Below are positions 49,908-63,760 of a DNA stretch of 64,000 nucleotides, one piece after another. Within the stretch, counting starts at the first letter, position 1; every line of letters begins with the position of its first letter. Source of the stretch: Dinoroseobacter sp049800775 (GTDB lineage Bacteria > Pseudomonadota > Alphaproteobacteria > Rhodobacterales > Rhodobacteraceae); NCBI RefSeq assembly GCF_049800775.1, contig NZ_JBNAFR010000001.1:959047-1023046 (forward strand), in the 5' to 3' direction. The notes beneath the pieces are model-generated. The model saw only the letters and a list, made by a program, of their open reading frames with translations. It was not told where the DNA came from and searched no databases. A program made the translations under genes and the position numbers.

Positions 49908-51155
49908 TCTCCGTAGCGGCCAATGATGACCTGCCTTTTTCTGGGCAAGACACGCGATCGCTGCGAAGCATGACCCACGGCTGGATGGAAACAGCAGCGC
50001 TACGCGACCCCGATCCCTCAGTTCCTCGCAAATTACCAGCGGATCACCCTCGCGGAGTTGGTCAATCTGAAAAGGAGCATTCGGCCCTACGATCCCAAGG
50101 AGGGAGGAAGGGGCTGTGTCTGTCGTGCCGCCAGGCAATGGATCGTCGTGCGTCGACCGGCTGAAATTACAGCGCCGGCGTGTTTGACAACGTGATGGTC
50201 TTGCACCAACTCCCTTGTGGGCCTTCGCGCACAAACCAAGGCGGAAACTCTGCAAGACACCTGCGGTCGAAACGGAGTAACCCTTTGGGTCCACGGGTCT
50301 TCATTTGATGTTTCGCCAAAGGAGATCCCGCCTGTCCATGTATGCGTTCCGAACCGGAATCTCAGAGCACCAATCAGGTTGAACAGCCAATTGTCGAAGG
50401 CAGATTGCGGAGCAGTCCTTGTTCAATGGCGTTCTCGACCTCTGCAGGTTAGAGTGTCTCTCCACCGTTCACGAGCATGCCTTTGAAAGGGGCGCGAATG
50501 TCGAGAAAGCCGACTTCGTTGTCCAAACCCGCGTTGTCGGCATGGTCCCATCGATCAACGATCGCCTTGTTCGTCGTCTCCCGCTGTTTCCGCGATCAAT
50601 GTGCCACGCACAGGATCACTCCTCCCATAGGGGGGCACACCGTCGCTCTTGACGGTTTTCATTTCGCCGGTCGGGTCGGGCTTGTCAGAGGCGTCCAGCC
50701 TGCGCATGGCGCGAAGCACAATCAGCTCTCGTGCTCAGAACATGCATGCGCTTTCGCTGATCTCGTAGGCATGAATGTAGTCTCGACATGAAAAACCAGT
50801 CTTCAGGCGCTCGACCGGGGAAACCTCGGCGCAACTCGGGCGGTACAGAGGACACACGCCCATCGGCCATCTTCTTTGGCGAAATCGTAAAAATAAATCC
50901 CCATCAAGGGCTTCAAACAAAAGCTGGACAAGAAATCCCCTCAAATTTTGCCCCATATTCCATGGTGCAACGGGAGGTCCGACACAGGGTCAGATCTGTT
51001 TGCAGCTGTTGCTGGTGGATAAGGCCACTGGTGTGCCCCCTGCTCGCAGCACCGAGCAAGCCAAAGCAAAACCCTGACTCTGCACGTTATTTTCGTTGAC
51101 CCAAGCGCATGATTGACCATGCTTGTCAGGCTATGGGACATGGGAACATTCGTGC
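49908..51155. other. Right flank of the insertion: decayed DNA without intact genes
   Basis: About 1.25 kb with many short frames, none with both ribosome site and recognisable protein. It includes the acyl-CoA ligase relic described separately. This is presumably the original chromosome downstream of tRNA-Gln before the element arrived. Confidence 0.55.
50410..50555 (-). pseudogene. Relic of an AMP-dependent acyl-CoA synthetase/ligase
   Basis: The minus strand translates to a stretch with RWDHADNAGLDNEVGFLDI, then FKGMLVNGGETL, a stop codon, then PAEVENAIEQG. This matches the A7-A8 region of ANL-superfamily ligases, which read roughly W-F-H-T-G-D ... D-x-x-G ... K-D-M-I-x-x-G-G-E-N-x-Y-P-x-E-V-E. 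The stop (TAA) stands where Tyr (TAT/TAC) is expected. The flanking domains are missing or frameshifted, so it is a non-functional fragment. The parent enzyme substrate cannot be told. Confidence 0.65.
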
Positions 51156-52340
51156 ATGAAGAGGCTTCTATCGCTAACCGCGGTGGTGTCTCTGTTCATC
51201 GCAGACTTCGCATACGCGCAGTCGTTCTTTGCGGACTTTGCCGCGGACCCGGCAACGGGCGTTGACAGAGGATCGACCTCACGGCTCCGGAAAGTGGACG
51301 AAAACACCGAGTATCTGACCTTCACTTCGAACGGCTCAGAGGAACTTGGGCCGTACAACGCTGCGATCGGCATGTCCCGTCCTGATTTTGCAGCGACCGG
51401 GGACCAGTTCGATTCCGTTCTCTTCATCAGCGGTCCGTCGGAGGAGAACGACCTCGAACTGGCCGCACTTGGTCTTGGGTACCGCCTGCGATTGCCGGAC
51501 ACTAACGTCACGCTTTTCGCATCCGCGGATCACGGCGAATACCGGTTGGGATCACTGGAGAGCCTCGCCCGAGACATAAGAGGCGACCAAACCAACATCG
51601 CCGTCGGCGTAAGGCGGCTTGTGACGACTGAGAACAGCCGGATTTTGGCGAGCTTTGAGATCGCGCTGCGTGACAGTGCGGCAGAGGCCTTCGGCACGAC
51701 TGTTGTGGACGAAAAACTCCGGCTGGTCCGTGCGGCGCTGCAGCGCGAGACTGGCCAGATCTTCGGGTTGAGAACGCGGCTCGCGGGCTCGATTACCAAA
51801 GGGTTGGACGCATTCGGCGCATCACCGGTGGATAACCCAATGGCCTCAGCCCCCGGGACCACCAGTGACTTTCTGCGCGTTGCGTTCAGTTCCGAAGCCT
51901 CGGTCCCGGTCTCGAAGCGTGTTCTGATCAACGCCGGTGTCGTCGGCCAATGGACGGATGACAGTTTGCCGATCTCGCAGCGGTGCGGGTATGGGACGAA
52001 CAATTATGCACGGGGGTTCGACCAGAGCTTCGTGAACGGAGACCGCTGCCTCGGGAGCCGGGTTGAGCTTGCCTACAATTTCAAGCTCCCGTCCTTGGGC
52101 GCAGCGCGGCTGGATCTGCGGCAGGGGTTCTTCGGGATTGATGGAGGCTGGATCGAAGATGTCCGGAACGCGTTTCTGCCCGGGAACACCGACAGGTGGT
52201 CCAGTGCATCGATAGGATACAGGACCGCGATTGGCGATTTTCTTGGCGAAGTCTCTGTCACCCATATTCTGGACGAACCGGTTGGCGCATTTGACCAAGA
52301 CACCACCCGCGTCTGGTTTCGCACAGCTCTCAGGTTCTGA
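51156..52340 (+). CDS. Exported, probably outer-membrane beta-barrel protein of unknown function
   Basis: A 394-residue protein with a Sec signal (MKRLLSLTAVVSLFIADFAY, cleavage after AYAQ). The mature sequence alternates polar and hydrophobic residues in strand-like runs and ends in WFRTALRF, a terminal phenylalanine typical of BAM-inserted barrels. No known domain was recognised; the C-terminal half might be autotransporter-like, but the protein is short for that. The start at 51156 is chosen because the signal peptide begins there. Its end overlaps the convergent BCCT gene by 11 bases. Confidence 0.68.
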   Translation: MKRLLSLTAVVSLFIADFAYAQSFFADFAADPATGVDRGSTSRLRKVDENTEYLTFTSNGSEELGPYNAAIGMSRPDFAATGDQFDSVLFISGPSEENDLELAALGLGYRLRLPDTNVTLFASADHGEYRLGSLESLARDIRGDQTNIAVGVRRLVTTENSRILASFEIALRDSAAEAFGTTVVDEKLRLVRAALQRETGQIFGLRTRLAGSITKGLDAFGASPVDNPMASAPGTTSDFLRVAFSSEASVPVSKRVLINAGVVGQWTDDSLPISQRCGYGTNNYARGFDQSFVNGDRCLGSRVELAYNFKLPSLGAARLDLRQGFFGIDGGWIEDVRNAFLPGNTDRWSSASIGYRTAIGDFLGEVSVTHILDEPVGAFDQDTTRVWFRTALRF

Positions 52341-54000
52341 AATCTGGCCCCGCAGTCCCATCAACCGCGGCTGAGCTTGCTCTCGCCTTCAGGACAATCC
52401 GCAGGATCGACAACAGCATCAGAGCCATGATGCCAGAGAAGGGCACCGCGCCGACGATCATGGTGTCACGGACCGACGACACCCCTCCAACAGCCATGAC
52501 CGCCCCGGCGATACCTGCAATGACGACCGCCCAGATCATCGAATGCAGCGGGGTTTCGGCCACGACCGCGCCTGACGCCCCTATGGACTTGATTGCGATG
52601 ATCGCAGCGGATGTGGAGGCCACGATCAGGATGAGGAACAGGAACACGATCACGCCTTTCATGATCGTTGCGGCGATGGGATCCAGCGCCAGATCGAGGG
52701 TTTGGTAAATCCGCATTGCATGGGGCGCGCCCAAGATCGAGCCCTCTGCGATCCCATCGGCCTCGAGAAGGAGGGCCGATCCTCCGAGGACCGCGAACCA
52801 GAGAAAGCACATGAGCGTCGGTGCGATCACAGCGCCAAGGATGAATTCGCGAACCGTTCGACCGCGCGAAATGCGTGCCAGAAACAGACCGACGAAGGGT
52901 GCGAAGGCAATCCACCAAGCCCAGTAGAAGATCGTCCAATCGGCTTGCCACCGCGCTTGCTCGGGGCCCGGAGGGTCACTTGAAGCGCCGTAAACGATGA
53001 ACATCTCGGTGGGCAAGTGGCGCAGATAGGCCAGACCAGCCTCCACCAATCCCGCCAGCAACCGCCCGACAGGCCCGGTCAGAAGGAACACAAACAGGAC
53101 CCCGAACGCGACGAGAAGACCGAGATTCGAGATCCACTTCACGCCACGATCCACACCCGACAGAATGGATGTGGTCACGATGGACAATGCAACGAGCATG
53201 GCCGTCAGGAGGGCGACCAAAGGCGGGTCTCCGGCGAAATCTGCAAAGAATGTGCTGCCGGTCAGGACCGACAAGCCGGAGCATATCTGTTCCAGCCCCA
53301 GAACGATCGTAGTGGTGATGCCGGCGATGATGGCGAGGATCGACAGGATGTCGACGCCATTGCCTAGCCAGCCCTCCAGCCGCGCTCCGAAGAGCGGGAC
53401 AAGCGCCGATCGCATCGTCATCGGCTGATCATTGCCGTGGCAGTTCAGACCGAGCGCCAGTGCCACAATCGCATAACAACTCCAGGCGGAGATGCCCCAA
53501 TGCAAGAAGGTGAAGCGCAGTGCAGATGTGATCACGTCGCCATCTGTCCCACCGGCCAGGATATCCGGGTTGGAGATCGAGTGAGACACCGGCTCGCTTA
53601 CCGAAAACACGAGAATGCCAATCCCGATCCCGGCGCAGATCATCATCGAGAGCCAGGACTGCGTGCTATACTCCGGCACGTCTGAAGGTTTGCCCAGTTT
53701 CAGACGCCCGGATACGGGAAGAACGACCAAGGCCGCGCTGACGACAACGAAAATCCCAAGGAGATTGATATACCAGGCTGAAAAGAGAGACAGCGTCACG
53801 GCCTTGAGTTCCTGCAACTGATCGGCTGCGCCGGTCGGGTTGGCGACGAGCGCCAGAACCAGCAGCATGATGATCAGCTTTGAAATCAAAGAGACCGTTG
53901 GATTGAAGCCTTTATAGAAGCCCCTTTCCACAATCCGAATTTTCAGCCTGTCGGCGATTGGAACCTTTGCCACGCTTTGCCCCTCCGATTGCCCTGGCAT
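52330..54000 (-). CDS. BCCT-family transporter (betaine/carnitine/choline type)
   Basis: A 556-residue secondary transporter with 12 predicted membrane segments. The family signature lies around WTIFYWAWWIAFAPFVGLFL, followed by ARISRGRTVREFILG, and the conserved FTFLHWGISAWSCYA is present. Members take up glycine betaine, choline, carnitine or DMSP coupled to sodium or protons. The substrate here is undetermined. It lies downstream of the winged-helix/TPR regulator gene in the same direction, with about 40 bases between them, so that regulator may control it. Confidence 0.93.
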   Translation of the reverse strand: MPGQSEGQSVAKVPIADRLKIRIVERGFYKGFNPTVSLISKLIIMLLVLALVANPTGAADQLQELKAVTLSLFSAWYINLLGIFVVVSAALVVLPVSGRLKLGKPSDVPEYSTQSWLSMMICAGIGIGILVFSVSEPVSHSISNPDILAGGTDGDVITSALRFTFLHWGISAWSCYAIVALALGLNCHGNDQPMTMRSALVPLFGARLEGWLGNGVDILSILAIIAGITTTIVLGLEQICSGLSVLTGSTFFADFAGDPPLVALLTAMLVALSIVTTSILSGVDRGVKWISNLGLLVAFGVLFVFLLTGPVGRLLAGLVEAGLAYLRHLPTEMFIVYGASSDPPGPEQARWQADWTIFYWAWWIAFAPFVGLFLARISRGRTVREFILGAVIAPTLMCFLWFAVLGGSALLLEADGIAEGSILGAPHAMRIYQTLDLALDPIAATIMKGVIVFLFLILIVASTSAAIIAIKSIGASGAVVAETPLHSMIWAVVIAGIAGAVMAVGGVSSVRDTMIVGAVPFSGIMALMLLSILRIVLKARASSAAVDGTAGPDFRT

Positions 54001-54039
54001 GCAGGTTGGAAGCGCATTGTTGTGGAAATATTTGCGCGT

Positions 54040-55617
54040 CTATTTTTGACGGTTGGACCCAGCCAGCTGTGGCAGATGAAGGGCGGTTTCCTGTGGCACA
54101 ATCTCTGGCCCAAAGCGCCGCACAAGCAGGTTGACCGGCGTCAGGAGAGAGTTCTGCCGGTGCTCGGGATCTTCAAAAAGGCGCGCACTCAGATAGGTCA
54201 CGAACCTGAGCAGCCCCCTTGCGCGCTTGCGTGAAAAGAGCAGTGCCATGGCTTTGGCCCGCAGAGAGGGCGAGATCGGATCGCTGAAGAGCGGTTCGAA
54301 AATCAGCATCGTCGCCGGACGCGCCTTGTAGAGCCGCTTTAACGTCGTGGCGAGTTTGGCGTGATCGCCAGACGCCTTGTAGGCCTGGCACAGCAAGGTC
54401 AGCACATAGATCTGGAAATCGGATTTGGGCGTACTCAGTTGCTCGGCTTGCAACAGATAGTTCTCCGCCACGTCCATGTCGCCAATGAAGGAATAGAGTT
54501 GCCCTACGATCGCAAGGGACGACGCGATCGCCGTGTTCGATCGATGCGCCTGTGTCGCGAGCTCCAACGCGAGGTCGCGATAGCCCTGATCGACGAAATA
54601 CAGCAGTTTTGCGGCCATCACGGCCAGTTCCGGTCGCGTCTGCGCGAAGTCGAGTGCGTCCAGAACGCACCGTTCGATCTCGGCTTCATCCTCGCTGCAG
54701 GTGTCTGTTCCTTCCGTAAAAAGATCGTATCCGTTCAAAACGTATTTCGTGTGAAGATGGGTCGCCCACATCATCTTGAGCTCTGGATCGTCGGGTTGCT
54801 CTCTTCGCAGGTCTGTCAGCCTCCGGTTAGCAATCTCCCATGAGTTGCTGTCCGTGGGCAGTTCGGCTGCATGGTGCATCGCGATGGGCAATGGCGCTTC
54901 GCCGATGCTTTTCCGCGTCAGATCCTTCCAGTAATTCGCCATAATCAACCGGGCAAGGTCACGCGACTGAACGGAGAGGTTCTGATACCCTTTCGGTCCC
55001 GCCTCAATCGCGAAGCGCTTGACCATGAAGATATGCCCGCCGGGGGCGCGGCGGGCCGAGACGACACTTTCGAAACCCGTCCCGTGCTGGAAGAAACTGA
55101 TCTGAATATCGATCTTTCGACCGCTGGCGATGATGGCCGGATCATCAGCCAAGTTTTGGGCGACAACGACAGTTTCGTCCGGTGGGATCTGACTGCGGAA
55201 GTCTGCCTGCAGGAAGGACACCAATGCCCGGCCGTTTTCTTCGAGTTCACCGAGGGTGGCGAGCCCCTTCATCGGTTCTATCAGGATGAACGCGGCCTCG
55301 ACCTCATCCGGGGCCGGGATACCCGAGAAGAGCCAGACATAGCCCTCCCCGTACCGCGTTTCAATAAAGCGTGGGTTTCTAGCGCTATCGCGAAGCTTCG
55401 CACGAATTCGGTTGATGAGAAAATCGATGTTTCGGTCGTTCTTTTCTGATCCACTCTCGCTGATTGCATCCAGAAGGAAATTGCGAGACAGCACGCGCCC
55501 CGCAGAATTAGAAAAAACCGCCAGCGCCCGCTTTTCCATTCGGGTGAATTTAACTTCTGTTCCATCTTCGAGCCGCGCCGCCGAGAAGTCTGGCTCGAAC
55601 GTCAATTTTTGAGACAA
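54040..55617 (-). CDS. CadC/HilA-like winged-helix regulator with TPR-like C-terminus
   Basis: A 525-residue protein. Residues 1-100 form an OmpR-type DNA-binding domain (TRMEKRALAVFSNSAGRVLS, DRNIDFLINRIRAKLRD and RFIETRYGEGYVW). There is no receiver domain and no clear membrane segment. The middle resembles the adenylate-cyclase-associated region of HilA-type regulators (LQADFRSQIPPDETVVVAQN), and the C-terminal 250 residues are helical repeats of TPR type. It starts at TTG 55617 with AGGA nearby. It is followed by the BCCT transporter gene. The signal sensed is unknown. Confidence 0.82.
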   Translation of the reverse strand: MSQKLTFEPDFSAARLEDGTEVKFTRMEKRALAVFSNSAGRVLSRNFLLDAISESGSEKNDRNIDFLINRIRAKLRDSARNPRFIETRYGEGYVWLFSGIPAPDEVEAAFILIEPMKGLATLGELEENGRALVSFLQADFRSQIPPDETVVVAQNLADDPAIIASGRKIDIQISFFQHGTGFESVVSARRAPGGHIFMVKRFAIEAGPKGYQNLSVQSRDLARLIMANYWKDLTRKSIGEAPLPIAMHHAAELPTDSNSWEIANRRLTDLRREQPDDPELKMMWATHLHTKYVLNGYDLFTEGTDTCSEDEAEIERCVLDALDFAQTRPELAVMAAKLLYFVDQGYRDLALELATQAHRSNTAIASSLAIVGQLYSFIGDMDVAENYLLQAEQLSTPKSDFQIYVLTLLCQAYKASGDHAKLATTLKRLYKARPATMLIFEPLFSDPISPSLRAKAMALLFSRKRARGLLRFVTYLSARLFEDPEHRQNSLLTPVNLLVRRFGPEIVPQETALHLPQLAGSNRQK

Positions 55618-55775
55618 GGAATCCTACGTAAGCGATGGGAAATCTGTTGGGTTCCCTATCATAAGCGCGCTTTTCTCTGTGTCGAGAAGCATGTCCCGTC
55701 TTGGCATCGAGGTCCCGAGCCCATCCGAGTGCCCCCCCTGTGCCGAGGCCCGGATCCAAAGCGTGGCGAAACACG

Positions 55776-56048
55776 CTAGTTCAAGGGGCGCTGCCCTTTC
55801 TTATGCTGACTGCCGAAGATCTCGCAGATACGAAACAGGTTTATCGGCAGCAGGACAGCGTGCAGAACAAAAATCGGCCCAAGACCCGCCAATTGGGCAT
55901 ATACGAGAAACGCCACATTACTGCCCAAGGCGAACACCCGCAGCCATAGCATCGATCGCATGATGAAAGTCGCGACAACCAGGGAGGCCGCAAGATAGCC
56001 CACCAAGTCGCTTTGTTGTTCGAACCAGCCGAACTCAACCATCGCCAC
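55776..56048 (-). CDS. Small YgjV-like inner-membrane protein
   Basis: A 90-residue protein with three hydrophobic segments (VGYLAASLVVATFIMRSMLW, VFALGSNVAFLVYAQLAGLG and PIFVLHAVLLPINLFRICEI) and a basic C-terminus. The pattern matches the small YgjV-type membrane proteins, whose function is unknown. The start could be 56048 or the next ATG at 56042. It lies alone upstream of the regulator gene. Confidence 0.72.
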   Translation of the reverse strand: MAMVEFGWFEQQSDLVGYLAASLVVATFIMRSMLWLRVFALGSNVAFLVYAQLAGLGPIFVLHAVLLPINLFRICEIFGSQHKKGQRPLN

Positions 56049-56415
56049 TCAACCATCGCCGCTCCCCTCAAGACGTCCGCAGGACGACCAAGACATCCAG
56101 CGTCACCGCTCGAGTGCGTTGTTCAACGATGATTGTTGCAGAAATGTTTGCGTCCTCGTTTGCAATTTGTCCCGCGCGTCTCGCGACTTTCGCTGAACCC
56201 GCACTCACCAACGACATACGTTGTCAGAGTACTGTCGAGCCTGAGACCGAGGCGCCAGCGAGGACAGATCGCAACGCCTCACTTGCCACGGTCTCGCCAT
56301 TCGAGGTCGCGTTGGGCAGGGCGCGTCGATGCTTCATCCGCGAACCCTCCGCCAGACCGAAAGAGGTGAAGCCGGCGCTCAGCCGGGCTTGATCCCCCTT
56401 TCGGGGAAAGACCTG
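56049..56415. other. Intergenic region, nothing recognised
   Basis: About 370 bases between the YgjV-like gene and the end of the PEBP gene. A short hairpin CCCCTTTCGGGG occurs near 56394 just past the PEBP stop and could serve as its terminator, although no T-run follows on the minus strand. No gene is supported. Confidence 0.45.
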
Positions 56416-56985
56416 CTAGCGACCGAAGCGCGCGGTGATCGACGCCCGGTCCAGGGCAGTATTGTTGGCAAAGTAGCCAACCAAAGCGCCCGAGGCTGTT
56501 TCATCAATGGGAAGAGTGCCTTGCGGCATCGCAAACACGGTGAAGATGTATCGGTGCGGCGCCGCGCCTTCGGGTGGGCACGCCCCACCGAAAGCATTCA
56601 CCGAGTAGTCATTGCGCGCATTGAACGCGTCGCCGGGCAGATCAAAGTCAATTGCACCTGCGCCCTCGGGCAGCTCGGAAACATCCGCCGGCAAGTTCAC
56701 CAATGCCCAATGCCACCAGCCCGAGCCTGTGGGCGCATCAGGGTCATAGGCGGTGATGACAAAACTCTTGGTGCCTTCCGGCGCACCCGACCACTTGAGA
56801 GAGGGTGACAGGTTGCCACCGTCGCAGCCGAAGCCGGAGAAGACTTGCGCCTGATCCATGGTCTGCCCTTCGACAATGTCGTCGGAGCTGAGCAGCATGT
56901 CCGCAGACGCGGCACCCAGCGTCATTGGGGCAATGATAGCGGTGGCAATTGCTGAAAGGGTCACTTTCCTCATAAGATTTTTCAT
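56416..56985 (-). CDS. YbhB/YbcL-family PEBP protein, exported
   Basis: A 189-residue phosphatidylethanolamine-binding-protein family member with a Sec signal (MKNLMRKVTLSAIATAIIAP, cleavage near AASA). Family blocks are clear: NLSPSLKWSGAPEGTKSFVI, the D-P-D-A-P anion site in AYDPDAPTGSGWWHWALVNL, and GGACPPEGAAPHRYIFTVFA. Bacterial YbhB/YbcL proteins are small ligand-binding proteins; YbcL of uropathogenic E. coli suppresses neutrophil migration, but no such role is implied here. It is downstream of, and in the same direction as, the AraC gene. Confidence 0.93.
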   Translation of the reverse strand: MKNLMRKVTLSAIATAIIAPMTLGAASADMLLSSDDIVEGQTMDQAQVFSGFGCDGGNLSPSLKWSGAPEGTKSFVITAYDPDAPTGSGWWHWALVNLPADVSELPEGAGAIDFDLPGDAFNARNDYSVNAFGGACPPEGAAPHRYIFTVFAMPQGTLPIDETASGALVGYFANNTALDRASITARFGR

Positions 56986-57046
56986 TGGGTCGCTCCTGCA
57001 TTGTGGCTGTGCCGACCCTACGAGGTCACAACCGAGCGCTCGCCTC

Positions 57047-57823
57047 CTATCCGATCAAATCCTGCCCCGATCTGATCAAAGCGCCACTTCGAATAGCGGA
57101 AGGCGTCACGTCGAAGCGATCCCGAAACCGTGCCGCGAACTTTGACGGCGACGCATAGCCGACCTCCAACGCGGTACGGTTGATCGACAGGTCGGTCGAT
57201 TGAAGCAGAGCCAGCGCTTGCGTCATGCGGACATCTGAAAGCAGCGCGCTGAAACTCGTTCCATTGCTTGCCATATGTCGTCGCAACGACGCCTCAGACA
57301 AGCCCAACCGCGCAGCCACATCGTCGGCCTTCCAAGGCGTATCAAGTGACGTATTGATGAGCGCACGCGCGCGATCCACCACCGTCTCCTTGCGGGAAGG
57401 AGGCAGGTAGATGCCGAGCTCAGCGAGCCATAGAAGAACCTCCTGCACATAATGCGCGCGCAGGTGCTCTGGCACGAGCGGATCAGTGCAGGAGATCAGG
57501 GCACGCTCAAATGCACCAACAACGCGACTGTCGTTGGTCGCCGACAAATGGCAATCCGCTTTGGTCTGGACAACGACATGACTGGGGATCACGATCGTCG
57601 CCGCACAATAGCCCCTCTCCGCGCCAAGCCTGTTACAAATCTCCAAAGGAATGCGGTCCGGAAGCAACAAGACAGACCCGGCCTGCGCAGTATAGCTGCC
57701 CGTCTTGGTTGCAACCTGCTTCTGGCCACCACGCACAAGAACAGCAACTGGCGCGGATGCAACGAGGTTTCGGAATACAGCTTCCGAGCGCTGGTGGATA
57801 CGTGCCGCGACTGTTGTGTCCAT
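57047..57823 (-). CDS. AraC-family transcriptional regulator
   Basis: A 258-residue regulator with an N-terminal cupin-like sensor domain (TKTGSYTAQAGSVLLLPDRI) and a C-terminal double HTH of AraC type: first helix pair in PWKADDVAARLGLSEASLRR, second in SINRTALEVGYASPSKFAAR, ending FRDRFDVTPSAIR. The start MDTTVAARIH at 57823 is preferred; the frame is open 17 codons further. It is followed in the same direction by the PEBP gene after a 61-base gap and may control it. The effector is unknown. Confidence 0.9.
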   Translation of the reverse strand: MDTTVAARIHQRSEAVFRNLVASAPVAVLVRGGQKQVATKTGSYTAQAGSVLLLPDRIPLEICNRLGAERGYCAATIVIPSHVVVQTKADCHLSATNDSRVVGAFERALISCTDPLVPEHLRAHYVQEVLLWLAELGIYLPPSRKETVVDRARALINTSLDTPWKADDVAARLGLSEASLRRHMASNGTSFSALLSDVRMTQALALLQSTDLSINRTALEVGYASPSKFAARFRDRFDVTPSAIRSGALIRSGQDLIG

Positions 57824-58107
57824 CGGGTCATACCTCAGTGGAAGTGAACAATGTGATTCTGCCTCACAAAACAAGAGCGCTTGTTTCCGAGCACTAAGGC
57901 AAACAAGACCACGGTGGAACTCTTCTGGACCGCTTGGTTATGGATCAAGACCAATGATGCTGACCCGCGCCCTGCCTCCGACCGTTCATGTGTAAAGTCC
58001 GCTGCAGTTTCAGTGTTCCACACATCTTAACGTGCATCCACTGCTTCGAATGCGCGAGCGCAAGAGCTCCCTATGGGGCGTTAAGGTTTTGAGATATATT
58101 GTGTTTT

Positions 58108-58184
<77 letters not shown>

Positions 58185-58257
58185 CCAGTTGCGTTGGCAT
58201 TTTCTGCCTGGCGCTTTTTGTTGAGATCGTATTGAGAGTTATGGGCTTTTTTCTAGG

Positions 58258-58371
58258 TTTGGCGGTGACCTACTCTCCCACGCCTTAAGACGCAGTACCA
58301 TCGGCGCTACGGTGCTTAACGACCGAGTTCGGGATGGGATCGGGTGTTTCACTCGCGCTATGACCACCAAA
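58258..58371 (-). rRNA. rrf: 5S ribosomal RNA
   Basis: The minus strand reads TTTGGTGGTCATAGCGCGAG at the 5' end, contains CCCGATCCCATCCCGAACTC, and ends with GGAGAGTAGGTCACCGCC. Length is about 114 bases. It lies between 23S and tRNA-fMet. Confidence 0.95.
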
Positions 58372-58578
58372 CCAAGGAAAAAGCCTTTGCAGAGCAAAGG
58401 CTTTTAGTTGGAGGCAGCGTTTCGACAAAGTCGACAACGCGTTCCAACACCGTTGATCTGCTGGGCGTACCACATTGAACACTGTCAGGTGTGGCGCGCT
58501 TTTTCACATCGGCGTCCAAGCCAAATACGTCTGTTGTGTATGCTTTGATTATCCGCAGGGGCATTTGCCGTCTACTGG

Positions 58579-61415
<2,837 letters not shown>

Positions 61416-61845
61416 AGAAGACGACAAACGCCGCTTCTGAACCAAAGCATACTATTTCCCGCTCATGGACCCGTGCGGATCCATGAACTTGGTCCAATTC
61501 CGTAGAATTGAACCGGGTTAGTGTACTTGACTTGGACAAAATTGCTTTGTGAATGAGATCCCGAAGGATCAAATCCACCGATCGTCCCTCACAAGGGAGA
61601 TCAGCAATTCTGATGTTTAAACTCTCTATACGATGTCAGATGCGTTTCCGAAGGAAACGCGGCTGGTGCGAGGCAGCGTATTGCCAAAGGCAATGCGCGG
61701 TCGCACACCGTTGTCTGTGTAGAACAGACATCGCAAATGTCTCTCGAGACATCTGGGAAGTGTGTTCTGGTCTGGGGTGTGGTTTCGCCCTCTCATCGCT
61801 TCTGCGAAGCGACTGCCGGGCATCGCCTTTTGCGAACAAAAGGCT
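61416..61845 (-). other. Internal transcribed spacer between tRNA-Ala and 23S
   Basis: About 430 bases of transcribed spacer with no gene. It contains short inverted repeats such as GCGATGCCCGGCAGTCGC-type pairings that probably form processing stems around the 23S. No box A consensus was pinned down. Confidence 0.5.
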
Positions 61846-61921
61846 TGGTGGAGCCTAGCGGGATCGAACCGCTGACCTCCTGAATGCAAATCAGGCGCTC
61901 TCCCAGCTGAGCTAAGGCCCC
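61846..61921 (-). tRNA. tRNA-Ala (UGC)
   Basis: The minus strand starts GGGGCCTTAGCTCAGCTGGG, with anticodon TGC in TGATTTGCATTCA, and ends GGCTCCACCA. It lies in the 16S-23S spacer in the standard place. Confidence 0.97.
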
Positions 61922-61948
61922 ATCAGTGTTCTTGCATCGCAAAAACAT

Positions 61949-62025
<77 letters not shown>

Positions 62026-62286
62026 AAGTTGATTTTGCCGTCGCAAAATCGACGTCGCCCGACAGGCGATTTGCACAGCAAATCTGCCGAAAGGGCAGCT
62101 GCAGGTCAGGCAACCGATACGAACCGGCGGCTCGTATTGTTCTGAAGAGATATGAGGACGGCCTGGTCGATTTGAGCCTCTTACAAGGCTCGGGACGCAC
62201 TGGGCGCCCCTTATGTCCCGATCCCCGAAGGAACCGTAGGACTGCTAAGTGTTCCACGATCAATGCGAGCATTGATGACTAGGAAC

Positions 62287-63760
<1,474 letters not shown>

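Noticed and set aside
49860..50294. Minus-strand 144-codon frame overlapping the transposon right end
   Set aside because: It crosses the inferred transposon boundary, has low-complexity, arginine-rich composition and no family resemblance.
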